From Rhodopseudomonas boonkerdii (GTDB lineage: Bacteria; Pseudomonadota; Alphaproteobacteria; Rhizobiales; Xanthobacteraceae), in assembly GCF_021184025.1 (NCBI RefSeq), contig NZ_CP036537.1:2170001-2234000 (forward strand): 64,000 nucleotides of DNA. Direction: 5' to 3'. How positions within the stretch are numbered: position 1 is the stretch's first letter; the number at the start of each line of letters is the position of its first letter. Made by a program: the position numbers and the translations under genes. The notes beneath the pieces were generated by a model. That model searched no databases. It saw nothing but the letters and a program-made list of their open reading frames with translations, and was not told the DNA's origin. This document shows, piece after piece, positions 16,679-24,662 of the stretch.

Positions 16679-18247
16679 TCATCCTCTGATTGACTTGTCT
16701 GCTGCTTGGGGCGTTTGCTGTGGAGCTTCCAGATTGTCGATGCGATCTGCTTCTGCTCGCAAAAGGGCGTCTTTCATGCGTCTGACGCTGTCCGGAGTGA
16801 GTTGAATCATCTGGGCGACGCGGAATTCCGCCACGGCGTCGTAGATGTATTGTCGAATGCACTCATAGATCGCTTCGACTGATGGTCTTGCCGCATAGTA
16901 AGGGTGAAGACGGTTGATGATAATATGGATAACTCCTTTATCGGCGGCGGCATAGCGCACGACGTAAGGATCGTTTTCGCTCTTATCTTGTATCCAGATG
17001 TCCACACGCAAGTCTGCAGTGACCATCCATGACGCGACCTTCTCTTCGTCGGATACGCTCTCCGCTTGTTTGGCGTTGTTGGCGAGGATCATTTCCAGCG
17101 GCGGAAGGATTGATGTGTTGATCACGTCGCGCATTTCGTCGCTGACAAACTCTGACTTCAAGTCAGCAACCATCTCTTTGAATTTTTCGCGCTTTATTGG
17201 GTCGCGATCCTGGCCTCGCCGCTTGCTCGCGAACTCTTGATAATCTTTCGTTAGATCGAAGAGATAATTTTCGAGTTCCTCTTCTTCGTTCCCCGAAAAA
17301 AGAACAGCGTCTTTTGTGTGGGAAACATTGAAGGACTGATCGAGTTCGATGATCCCCATTAGTCGCTGTGAGACGAGGTTGTTGGCTCCTTCGTCGTTTA
17401 TTCCACCGAAGATGTTGCTTGGTTTCCAAGCTGTCGGAAACCCTTTGATTTGCCTTCCGTTTTGGTAGAGTGAGAAGCCTGCAAATTTCCGTCCACCAGA
17501 GCCTTGTTTTAGTACTCCTACGAAGCCTTTGACGTCTTTCCCGCCGACCTTCGTTTCGAAGGGGCGTTTCATCGGCTTGCCGTCCATATCCGAGTCGAAG
17601 TTCTCTTCGCTCGGGGCTGCTATTTCCTCATCGCGGTAGATGATCTTCAGTTTGCCTGCTTGAAGGTCGAACCGATAGATCGAGCTTAGATATGCTTTGA
17701 TGGTCTCATCGGTGCGCGCCTGCAGATTTCGGTTTAGGTCGGTGATGGTGATGCGGGTGTAATGTTCGTCTTTGCTGACGACGCGCGCGACAAGCGGCAC
17801 CATGGTCTCGCCGGCAGCGATCTTGTCTACGTCAATTTCAGCGGTCCACTCTTCGCCGCCTGTTAGTTCTGCCGTTTCGATTTTCCATTTGTTGCCGATC
17901 CAACATGCAGCAGTTTTCATGCCCATGCCGTACTTGGATCGTCCTTTACTGTCGCGTGTGGGAGACGCGATCTTCAGAGCAGCAACGAGATCGTCTTTTG
18001 ACATGCCGATCGAGTTGTCGGTGATCGTCCATTGTCGGTTAGTGACGCTGTACTTAATGTCAACAACGAGTGGCGTGCCTTCTTTCTTCAAGGCTTCATC
18101 GACTATCTCAGGATAGTTCAAACGAGACTGCGTTGAGTTGTCGATGAATTCAGCTAGCGCAAACCACATAGTATATGGCATTCGCGCATAGTTCTTGATG
18201 GCGGCGGACCCAATCGTTACCTCGCCAAAATCACTAGGCTGCTGCAT
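16679..18247 (-). CDS. MORC/MutL-like GHKL ATPase of a restriction/defence operon
   Basis: A 522-residue ATPase with a Bergerat fold. N-box EFIDN (33-37, Glu33/Asn37), G1 box TDNSIGM (76-82, Asp77) and the lid motif GRSKYGMGMKTA (102-113) are all present, so ATP binding should be intact. A second S5-fold-like region follows (about 170-330, with SQRLMGIIELDQSFNVSHTKD-like sequence). The C-terminal part (about 340-522) is helical and charged and may serve for dimerisation. Prokaryotic GHKL proteins of this kind, related to eukaryotic MORC and to MutL, were predicted to work in restriction-modification operons as ATP-driven clamps on DNA. The start overlaps the methyltransferase stop by 14 bases. 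It has no histidine-kinase phosphoacceptor or receiver domain. Confidence 0.82.
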   Translation of the reverse strand: MQQPSDFGEVTIGSAAIKNYARMPYTMWFALAEFIDNSTQSRLNYPEIVDEALKKEGTPLVVDIKYSVTNRQWTITDNSIGMSKDDLVAALKIASPTRDSKGRSKYGMGMKTAACWIGNKWKIETAELTGGEEWTAEIDVDKIAAGETMVPLVARVVSKDEHYTRITITDLNRNLQARTDETIKAYLSSIYRFDLQAGKLKIIYRDEEIAAPSEENFDSDMDGKPMKRPFETKVGGKDVKGFVGVLKQGSGGRKFAGFSLYQNGRQIKGFPTAWKPSNIFGGINDEGANNLVSQRLMGIIELDQSFNVSHTKDAVLFSGNEEEELENYLFDLTKDYQEFASKRRGQDRDPIKREKFKEMVADLKSEFVSDEMRDVINTSILPPLEMILANNAKQAESVSDEEKVASWMVTADLRVDIWIQDKSENDPYVVRYAAADKGVIHIIINRLHPYYAARPSVEAIYECIRQYIYDAVAEFRVAQMIQLTPDSVRRMKDALLRAEADRIDNLEAPQQTPQAADKSIRG

Positions 18248-19268
18248 TCCTCCGACCCTTTACTGTTTTGCTTTTTGGTTTTTCTTTGTCGTCTTCGAAG
18301 CGGCCCTTTGAACCAAGAGCGTATTCCGTGCTCGCTTCAATCGCGATCCACTTGCGGTTTAGCTTTTCTGCGGCGTAGCCTGTCGTATTTGATCCGCCGA
18401 AAGGATCGAGAACCAAGTCGCCGGGTTGTGTTAGGAACTCAATAAAAAAGCTCGCGAGTCCCATCTGCATGCGGGCCGGATGTAGCGCATGACCGTTTTC
18501 TTTGCAGTATTGCCGATATTTTGAATCAGCCGAAGTGCCGGAAAACTGCAGTAAAGATTCTGGCAGTGACGCCTCGTTCTCCGCAATACTAATAACGTTA
18601 GGCGCAATTGCCCCGCCGTGATCGGTAAGGAATCCTTTTCCTGAAATAACATGACCGGAAGGTCTGGTTCCTGCGTTGTACTTCTGTGATTTCAACAGGC
18701 TCTTCATGTGGCTACTGTAGGGCAGCAGTACCCGGCGATTGTCGGCTCTTGGATGTTCCGTGCGCGACATCCACCAAACGTGGGTGAATGAATCTTTGAG
18801 CCTTTCGCGCTTAACATTTACCCATTGCGCTGGGCTGGGAAGCCTAGCTGGATTGTGGCAGATGACATGCTGACACAGGTGCAGATTTCCTGCACGCTTG
18901 AAAGCAAGCAAGGCTTCTAAACCCAAAGTCGACATAACTGGCACGCCGGGTTCCCAAGAATTCCCAATTTCAACAACGATTGAACCGTCAGGCGTCAATA
19001 AGTCGCACAATTTGGGAGACAGGCTTTCGAGCCATCGAAGATACTGCTCGCCAGTTTCGTTGCCGTAGCGCTTCTTGTGTACAAGCGGGAAGGGCGGAGA
19101 AGTGAAGACTAGATTCACTTTTCCCTGCAGCGCTCTTAATATTGGACTTTCAAGAGCGTCCTCGATGCGGCCGACGAGCATTCGTCCTTTTTGAGTGCTG
19201 TACACTTCGCTCAAGGACGCGTTCTTTGATTTTTTTGGCGCGGCCTTGGTTACTCTGGACTTTGTCAT
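18234..19268 (-). CDS. DNA amino-methyltransferase (N4-cytosine or N6-adenine, beta class)
   Basis: A 344-residue modification enzyme, first gene of the operon. The catalytic motif IV TSPPF (56-60) comes before the AdoMet motif I DPFGGSNTTG (288-297), the order of beta-class amino-methyltransferases. The SPPF form is commoner among N4-cytosine than N6-adenine enzymes. The region between (about 110-260, including HVWWMSRTEHPRADNR) is the likely target-recognition part. A Lys-rich tail follows. I chose ATG 19268, giving the basic N-terminus MTKSRVTKAAPKK; the frame also opens at 19343 (TTG) and 19331, so the true start is uncertain. It would protect host DNA or mark sites for the three downstream proteins. 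Confidence 0.88.
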   Translation of the reverse strand: MTKSRVTKAAPKKSKNASLSEVYSTQKGRMLVGRIEDALESPILRALQGKVNLVFTSPPFPLVHKKRYGNETGEQYLRWLESLSPKLCDLLTPDGSIVVEIGNSWEPGVPVMSTLGLEALLAFKRAGNLHLCQHVICHNPARLPSPAQWVNVKRERLKDSFTHVWWMSRTEHPRADNRRVLLPYSSHMKSLLKSQKYNAGTRPSGHVISGKGFLTDHGGAIAPNVISIAENEASLPESLLQFSGTSADSKYRQYCKENGHALHPARMQMGLASFFIEFLTQPGDLVLDPFGGSNTTGYAAEKLNRKWIAIEASTEYALGSKGRFEDDKEKPKSKTVKGRRNAAA

Positions 19269-19412
19269 TCGGTGTATCGGCTCCCCGTGCCGCAGCGTAT
19301 CGTAACAACTGAAAGTTGCTGTTTCAAGCATACAGACTGTCAAAGGATTCTCCCAGTAACAGTGGCAGAAGTTTTTGAAAGGTCTCAGCTCGCCGGCAGA
19401 TAGCTCAAGAGC

Positions 19413-19892
19413 CTATCTCCTCCTTCTCTTCCCCCTCGGCTTCAACGCCGGATGATCCTCCAGCGGCGTGTGCGCGTCTTCCAGCAGGGCCATCGCTTCC
19501 TCAGCGATGTGCTCGATATTGACGCCGCCCCAGCGCAGGTCCTTCAGCGCTTTCGCGATGGCGGCGTTGCGGTCGAGCCAGTCCTCGCCGCTGCGCGCTT
19601 TGGGCTCGGGATGGCGGCGCGGGCGGCGGCTGCCCATGGCCATCAGGCGCGCCATCTTGAATACCTCCATGGCCTTGATCAGCCGGTCGTAGTCCACCGT
19701 GGGGCTGGCCCACAGCTCATTGACGCAGCGCTCGGCCACCTCCTGCAGCTTCACGCCCAGCATGCGCAGCTTCAGCCGGCGGCCGGCGCGGGCGGTGGGC
19801 ACCGTGTCGCAGGCACGGGGCGCGAAGGGATGGCGCTGCCAGCCGAATTCGCGGGCCCAGCGGCCGGCGGTGCCGTGGCTCGCGCCGTCCTA
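19413..19892 (-). pseudogene. Truncated copy of the helix-turn-helix gene at 23720
   Basis: Roughly 480 bases aligning along their whole length to the 3' two-thirds of the intact gene at 23720-24427. It includes TAGRWAREFGWQRHPFAP, MLGVKLQEVAERCV and AMEVFKMARLMAMGSRRPRR, and ends with an Arg-rich tail and stop. The frame is open but has lost the N-terminal segment and first helix of the motif at the junction near 19892, where the arsenic operon begins. An ATG at 19802 could start a 129-residue remnant. The divergence from the intact copy suggests a separate allele, not a recent duplication. Confidence 0.82.
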
Positions 19893-19896
19893 ACTG

Positions 19897-21102
19897 CTAC
19901 GCCGCAGCCCTGTCCGCCTGTCCTTCCGCCTTCAGGCAAAACCAGGTGAGATAGCCGGCGATCAGGACGTTGGCGGTCGACAGCAGTGCGAGCACGGAGA
20001 AGGCCAGACTCGGGCCGCCGATGTCGAGCAGCAGCGCGCCGGCGGTCGGGGCTGTCGCCATGCCGATCAGGATGGGAAGGCCGAGCCGTCCCATCAGGAT
20101 GGCGTAACGGCCGGGCCCGAACAGGACCAGCGGCACCGCGCCGCGCACGATCGAGCTGATGCCGTTGCCGGCGCCATAGGCGATGAGCGCCACGGCCATG
20201 AAAGGAAAGCCCGTGGCGAGCAGGGCGATGCCGGAGGCGACCAGCACCACGCCGGCCAGCATCGTCCACAGCGGATGCAGGCGGCGACCGAACGCCATCT
20301 CGACCACGCGGGCGGCGACCTGGGACGGGCCGATCAGGGCGCCGAGGCCGACAGCGGCCGCGAGATCGATGCCGCGCATCTGCAGCAGGATCAGCAGATG
20401 CGCCGAGAGCAGCGACATGGTGACCGCGCCGATGGTGAGGATGACGCCGAGCAGTATCAGCGCGGTTGTTTGCGCGGCGAGGGGGAGTTCGGCCTTCGCC
20501 GCATGGGCGGCGCCGGCGGTGGCCGCCGGGGCCGGCGGGCGTTTCGGCAGCAGCAGGGCATAGGCGGGGCCGCCGATGACGAGGTGGAGGCCGGCATAGG
20601 TGGCGCAAGTGAGCCGCCAGCCATGGTGCTCGAGCAGCCACGCTGTCAGCGGCCAGCACACGGTGCTGGCAAAGCCGCCGAACAGCGTAACGGTGGTGAT
20701 CATCTGCCGGGCACTGTGGCCGAACTGCCGTCCCAGCGTCGCAAAGGCGGGATCGTAGAGGCCCGACGCCATGCCGAGACCGATGATCGCCCAGGCGGCG
20801 AAATAGACGGGCAGCTGCGTGGCCGCGGCGAGCAGGCCGAGCCCGGCCGCGAACAGCAGCGAGCTGATGGCGAGCACGGGCCTGCCGCCATGGGCCTGGA
20901 TGAGATGGCCGACGCGCGGCGACACGATGCCGGCGGTGAGCAGCGCGAGCGAGATGCCGCCGACCACGGCGGCGGTGGACCAGCCGGTGTCCCGCGCAAT
21001 GGCGGGCGCCAGCACGCCGAGCAGATAGAAGGACGATCCCCAGGCGAGGATCTGAAGGCCGCCCAGCGTGACGACGATGCGCCTTGCGTGCGGAGCGCTC
21101 AT
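19897..21102 (-). CDS. MFS transporter of the arsenic operon
   Basis: A 401-residue major facilitator with about 12 membrane segments. It starts MSAPHARRIVVTLGGLQILAWGSSFYLLG and has Arg/Gly-rich cytoplasmic loops consistent with MFS motif A-like regions. A central hydrophilic loop (AAHAAKAELPL) separates the two six-helix halves. The start ATG at 21102 overlaps the arsC stop by 4 bases, so it is the last gene of the ars operon. MFS proteins recur in ars operons (ArsJ exports arseno-phosphoglycerate but pairs with a GAPDH gene, absent here; ArsK exports trivalent arsenicals). Substrate is therefore open. An in-frame upstream extension to 21300 only shadows arsC. Confidence 0.85.
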   Translation of the reverse strand: MSAPHARRIVVTLGGLQILAWGSSFYLLGVLAPAIARDTGWSTAAVVGGISLALLTAGIVSPRVGHLIQAHGGRPVLAISSLLFAAGLGLLAAATQLPVYFAAWAIIGLGMASGLYDPAFATLGRQFGHSARQMITTVTLFGGFASTVCWPLTAWLLEHHGWRLTCATYAGLHLVIGGPAYALLLPKRPPAPAATAGAAHAAKAELPLAAQTTALILLGVILTIGAVTMSLLSAHLLILLQMRGIDLAAAVGLGALIGPSQVAARVVEMAFGRRLHPLWTMLAGVVLVASGIALLATGFPFMAVALIAYGAGNGISSIVRGAVPLVLFGPGRYAILMGRLGLPILIGMATAPTAGALLLDIGGPSLAFSVLALLSTANVLIAGYLTWFCLKAEGQADRAAA

Positions 21103-21521
21103 GGCGTCGATCGCGTGGCGCCGGTCGCGGTGACGATCTCGCCATCCTCTTTCTCGAAACGGGCGACGGGGTGGTCGAGCAGGTCGAGCACGCGTTCCGA
21201 CGGACGGCACAGGCGGACGCCCTTGTCCGTGACCACGATGGGGCGGTTGATCAGGACCGGATGCGCCAGCATGATGTCGATCAGCTGATCGTCGCTCCAT
21301 TTGGGATCATCGAGGCCGAGCGCCGCATAGGGTGTGCCCTTTTCGCGCAGCAGTGCGCGTGGCGTGATCTTCATGGCGGCGATGAGTGCGACCAGCGTGT
21401 CGCGTGAGGGCGGCGTCTGCAGATAGAGGACCACGGCCGGGTCTTCGCCGCTCTGCCGGATCATGGCCAGCGTGTTGCGCGACGTCCCGCAATCCGGATT
21501 GTGATAGATGGTGACAGGCAT
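21099..21521 (-). CDS. arsC: Glutaredoxin-type arsenate reductase
   Basis: A 140-residue reductase converting arsenate to arsenite with glutathione/glutaredoxin. The active-site motif NPDCGTSRNTL near the N-terminus carries the single catalytic Cys. The later Arg residues that bind arsenate lie in LINRPIVV and LCRPSERV, matching the E. coli plasmid-type ArsC layout. Its start overlaps the arsenite-transporter stop by one base (TGATG), and its stop overlaps the MFS start. Product arsenite would be exported by the upstream ACR3 protein. Confidence 0.95.
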   Translation of the reverse strand: MPVTIYHNPDCGTSRNTLAMIRQSGEDPAVVLYLQTPPSRDTLVALIAAMKITPRALLREKGTPYAALGLDDPKWSDDQLIDIMLAHPVLINRPIVVTDKGVRLCRPSERVLDLLDHPVARFEKEDGEIVTATGATRSTP

Positions 21522-22570
21522 CAGGAGAGCTCCGTGTTCGCAGATCGCATCGGGCCGGCTTCGTACCAGGTACGCGTGGCCTTCACGATCCGGACCACCG
21601 AGAGCATGACGGGCACCTCGACCAGCACGCCGACCACCGTCGCCAGCGCGGCGCCGGACTCGATGCCGAAAATCGAGATGGCGGCGGCCACGGCCAGTTC
21701 GAAGAAATTGCTGGCGCCGATCAGCGCCGCGGGGGCGGCGACGCACCACGCGACGCCGAAGCGGCGGCTGAGCCAGTAGGCCAGTCCGGCATTGACATAG
21801 ACCTGGATCAGGATCGGCACGGCGAGCAGCACGATGACCAGCGGCTGCGCCAGAATCCGGTCGCCCTGAAAGGCAAACAGCAGGACCAGCGTCGCCAGCA
21901 ATGCGGCGAGGGAGAGCGGCTGCAGGATGGCGAGGGTTTTGCCGAGGGCCGCTCCGTCGCCCTTAACCAGCGCGCGACGCCAGAGCTGCGCGAGGACGAC
22001 GGGCACCACGATGTAGAGAACCACGGACAGGATCAGCGTGTCCCAGGGGACCGTGATGGACGCGACGCCCAGCAGCAATCCGACCAGCGGCGCGAAGGCG
22101 ACGACCATGATCAGGTCGTTGAGCGCGACCTGAGACAGCGTGAAATGCGGTTCGCCCTCGCACAGATTGGACCAGACGAACACCATCGCCGTGCACGGGG
22201 CGGCGGCGAGCAGGATCAGGCCGGCGATGTAGCTCGAAACCTGGCCGGCGGGCAGCAGCGGGGCGAACAGATGCCCGATGAAGAACGCGCCGAGCAGGGC
22301 CATCGAGAACGGCTTCACCGCCCAGTTGATGAACACCGTCACGGCGACGCCGCGCCAGTGCGCGCGCACCTGCCCGAGCGCGCCGAAATCGATCTTCAGC
22401 AGCATCGGGACGATCATCAGCCAGATCAGGATGGCGATAGGGATGTTCACGCGGGCGATTTCGGCGGCGGCAATCGCGCGAAAGGGGCCGGGCATCACAT
22501 GGCCGGCCGCGATGCCGACAATAATGCACAGGGCCACCCAGACGGAGAGATAGCGCTCGAACCTGCTCAT
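21521..22570 (-). CDS. ACR3-family arsenite efflux transporter
   Basis: A 349-residue inner-membrane arsenite/H+ antiporter of the ACR3 (BART superfamily) type, not the larger ArsB. It has about 10 membrane segments. The family-typical stretch AAPCTAMVFVWSNL holds the Cys essential in characterised ACR3 proteins, and LNDLIMVVAFAPLVG and IGASNFFELAVAAAI are also characteristic. ATG 22570 was chosen: it overlaps the arsR stop by 4 bases and gives MSRFERYLSVWVALC. Often named arsB or acr3 in annotation. Confidence 0.95.
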   Translation of the reverse strand: MSRFERYLSVWVALCIIVGIAAGHVMPGPFRAIAAAEIARVNIPIAILIWLMIVPMLLKIDFGALGQVRAHWRGVAVTVFINWAVKPFSMALLGAFFIGHLFAPLLPAGQVSSYIAGLILLAAAPCTAMVFVWSNLCEGEPHFTLSQVALNDLIMVVAFAPLVGLLLGVASITVPWDTLILSVVLYIVVPVVLAQLWRRALVKGDGAALGKTLAILQPLSLAALLATLVLLFAFQGDRILAQPLVIVLLAVPILIQVYVNAGLAYWLSRRFGVAWCVAAPAALIGASNFFELAVAAAISIFGIESGAALATVVGVLVEVPVMLSVVRIVKATRTWYEAGPMRSANTELS

Positions 22571-22938
22571 GACGTCTGCAGCGCCTTCTTGCGCTTCGTC
22601 GCCTTCGCGGGCGGGCAGCACGACGCGGCGAGAGCAGGGGTGCAGATCTCGGGATGGCCCGCGCAGCAGTCCTTCATGAGAAACTGGATCAGGCTGGAGA
22701 GCGTCTCGTAATTGGCCGAATAGATGATCGACCGCGCCTCCCGGCGCGAGCTGACCATGCCGGAATGTTCGAGGTCCTTCAGGTGAAACGACACGTTCGA
22801 CGGCGCGACGCCGGCCTTGTCAGCGATGGCGCCGGCCGCCATGCCCACCGGCCCGGCGATCACCAGCATGCGCACGATGTTCAGGCGCGTGTCCTGCGAC
22901 AGCGCGCGGAAGGCGAGGGTGGCTTGACGTTCGTCCAT
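22567..22938 (-). CDS. arsR: ArsR-family arsenic-responsive repressor
   Basis: A 123-residue winged-helix repressor, first gene of the ars operon. The recognition helix region is APSNVSFHLKDLEHSGMVSSRREA. It lacks the CxC metal site of E. coli ArsR in helix 3; instead cysteines cluster at the C-terminus (DCCAGHPEIC and SCCPP), resembling the alternative As(III) site described for Acidithiobacillus ferrooxidans-type ArsR. It should repress its own operon and perhaps the divergent gene through the palindrome in the 45-base gap. Arsenite binding would release DNA. Confidence 0.94.
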   Translation of the reverse strand: MDERQATLAFRALSQDTRLNIVRMLVIAGPVGMAAGAIADKAGVAPSNVSFHLKDLEHSGMVSSRREARSIIYSANYETLSSLIQFLMKDCCAGHPEICTPALAASCCPPAKATKRKKALQTS

Positions 22939-22948
22939 CGACGATCCT

Positions 22949-22964
22949 ATATTTCAACAAATAT
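22949..22964. promoter_or_regulatory. Probable ArsR operator
   Basis: Perfect palindrome ATATTT-CAAC-AAATAT in the 45-base gap between divergent arsR and the DUF6428-like gene. It is the only AT-rich dyad there and is suited to dimeric ArsR binding. Placement would let one site control both directions. Confidence 0.65.
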
Positions 22965-22983
22965 CAAAATGAGGATAGGCGAG

Positions 22984-23502
22984 ATGACGGCCGCTGCCAA
23001 CCCCGTTTCTGTGCAGGATTCAACCAAAGAACTGTCGATGGCTTCGCTGTTCGGCGGCCTGGCGGGTCACGAGGACAAGGCGCTGGTGTTTCACTATGAC
23101 GGCCGGGATGTGCGGCCCAGCTACCATGTGACCGAAGTGAAGACGGGTGCGTTCAACGCGCTCGACTGTGGCGCCAATCCCGAAAGCTGGCAGGAAACAT
23201 TCATCCAGCTCTGGGACATTGTCGAAGACCATCGCGGGCATATGCCGGTCGGCAAGTTTCTCGCCATCATGGGCAAGGTGGCGCAGAGCGTGCCGTTTCC
23301 CGCCGAGGCGCGGCTGACCTTCGAAGTCAGCGATGGCGTGACGCCGATGCAGCTCTACAAGGCCGATGCGATCAGCATTGATGGCGGGATCGTCCGCGTG
23401 CCGCTCTCGGCGCGCCCGAGCAGCTGCAAGCCGCGCGATCGCTGGCTGGAGCAGCGGTCGTCCTGCTGCGGGCCGAAGGCCAGCGAGCCCTGCTGCGGAT
23501 AG
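22984..23502 (+). CDS. DUF6428-like protein of arsenic clusters with Cys-rich tail
   Basis: A 172-residue soluble protein divergent from arsR. The body (KALVFHYDGRDVRPSYHVTEVK, then CGANPESWQETFIQLWD) resembles uncharacterised proteins found beside ars genes (DUF6428 from memory). The tail carries Cys pairs: SSCKPRDRW, RSSCCGPK and PCCG, suitable for arsenite or other soft-metal binding. No enzyme motif is recognised. ATG 22984 was chosen, preceded by GAGG; an upstream in-frame ATG at 22969 lies close to the operator. A role in arsenite sequestration, delivery or sensing is inferred only. Confidence 0.75.
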   Translation: MTAAANPVSVQDSTKELSMASLFGGLAGHEDKALVFHYDGRDVRPSYHVTEVKTGAFNALDCGANPESWQETFIQLWDIVEDHRGHMPVGKFLAIMGKVAQSVPFPAEARLTFEVSDGVTPMQLYKADAISIDGGIVRVPLSARPSSCKPRDRWLEQRSSCCGPKASEPCCG

Positions 23503-23507
23503 ACTGC

Positions 23508-23738
23508 TCACGTCGCCGGCTTGCGGATTCGCCACTCCACGACAAGGCCGGCTTCAATCGCGAGAATCGTCAGCGCGTCGAGACTGAACTTGTCGATCCG
23601 TCCACGCTGCAGATCGTTCATTCGCGGCCGCGTCACGCCGAGGCGTTTAGCGGCTTCAGCCTGTGTCAATGGCCAACCATCCACGGCGCGACCCAGCCAC
23701 GACAGCTGCGCCTCAGCTTCTATCGCCGCCTTCGCGGC
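23508..23738 (-). pseudogene. XRE/HigA-like antitoxin remnant without a start codon
   Basis: Minus-strand frame encoding about 76 residues of a helix-turn-helix protein: WPLTQAEAAKRLGVTRPRM, then NDLQRGRIDKFSLDALTILA, closely resembling HigA-type antitoxins. No ATG exists at a suitable place; the frame runs into the 3' end of the neighbouring gene near 23738, and only an internal GTG (giving about 58 residues) could start it. No HigB toxin is adjacent. It looks like a gene cut at its 5' end by the recombination that placed the arsenic segment here, though expression from the GTG cannot be ruled out. Confidence 0.6.
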
Positions 23739-24427
23739 CCCCGCACCCGCAGCGCCGGATGATCCCGCTCCGGCGGCGTGTGTGCGTCTTCCAGTAACGC
23801 CATCGCTTCCTCCGGAATGTGCTCGATCCTGACGCCGCCCCAGCGCATGTCCTTCAGCGCCTTCGCGATGGCGACGTCGCGGTCGATCCAGTCCTGGCCG
23901 GTGCGCGCCGGGCGATCGCGATAGCGGCGCGGGCGGCGGCTGCCCATCGCCATCAGGCGGGCCATCTTGAACACTTCCATGGCCTTGATCAGCCGGTCGA
24001 GATCGACCGCGGGGCTGTTCCACAGATCGACGACGCAGCGCTCGGCCAGCTCCTGCAGCTTGACGCCCAGCATGCGCAGCTTCAGCCGCCGGCCGGCGCG
24101 GGGTGTCGGCACCGTGTCGGTGGCGCGGGGCGCAAGGGGATGGCGCTGCCAGCCGCCCTCGCGGGCCCAGCGCCCGACGGTGCCGGCGGTGGCGCCGGTG
24201 CGCGCCGCGATCTGCTTGTAGGTCAGCGTCGTCTGCTCGATCAGCCGGCGCGTCTCGGCCACGGTGGCATTGGTGTGCATCCGCTTGCAGCCCCTGGGGC
24301 GGCCGCCGGGAACGGGCGGCGGTCCGCTGTCCGCATCATCCGTCACCCGCAGGCGCAGCACCGGCTCCGCGGATGCATCGCGGATGCGGAACCGGTTGTT
24401 GAAGAGAGGATTGAGGGGATGGGCCAT
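23720..24427 (-). CDS. Helix-turn-helix protein of unknown function (intact copy)
   Basis: A 235-residue basic protein. After a variable N-terminus (MAHPLNPLFNNRFRIRDA) and a Pro/Arg segment, residues about 66-100 form a helix-turn-helix (ETRRLIEQTTLTYKQIAA, RTGATAGTVGRWAREGGW), of the kind seen in terminase-small-subunit-like and resolvase-like proteins. A conserved helical block follows (RRLKLRMLGVKLQELAERCV, AMEVFKMARLMAMGSRRPRR), ending in an Arg-rich tail. Function unknown; I cannot assign it to phage or chromosome biology. A truncated, diverged copy lies at 19413-19892, so the two enclose the arsenic genes as direct repeats. A longer reading to 24637 would run into a dispersed repeat and is not credible. 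Confidence 0.72.
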   Translation of the reverse strand: MAHPLNPLFNNRFRIRDASAEPVLRLRVTDDADSGPPPVPGGRPRGCKRMHTNATVAETRRLIEQTTLTYKQIAARTGATAGTVGRWAREGGWQRHPLAPRATDTVPTPRAGRRLKLRMLGVKLQELAERCVVDLWNSPAVDLDRLIKAMEVFKMARLMAMGSRRPRRYRDRPARTGQDWIDRDVAIAKALKDMRWGGVRIEHIPEEAMALLEDAHTPPERDHPALRVRGPRRRR

Positions 24428-24532
24428 GAAGGGGATTATATGCCTATTCACGCGTCGTGCAATCCCCGATTGTGTCGGTTCTGCGTGGCGGGGATCGCGA
24501 AGGTGGAGACGGCGTTGAAGTGACGTTGCCTG

Positions 24533-24655
24533 TGTCCCGGACGCGATGCGGCATGTTTGATGCCGCTTCGCAGGGCCGGGACCGTCGCGGGCTCGGAGTT
24601 TGATGCGGTCCCGGTTCTGCGAAGCAATGCTGCGCATTGCGTCGCGCCCGGGACA
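24533..24655. repeat. Family A palindromic repeat, copy 3
   Basis: TGTCCCGGACGCGATGCGGC at the left and CGCGCCCGGGACA at the right, same internal dyads as the copies at 11411 and 11640. It lies between the helix-turn-helix gene (5' side) and the end of the sigma-54 activator gene. Confidence 0.88.
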
Positions 24656-24662
24656 AGGGGAG

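Noticed and set aside
24427..24637. Longer start for the helix-turn-helix gene
   Set aside because: The extra residues are a translation of a family A palindromic repeat.
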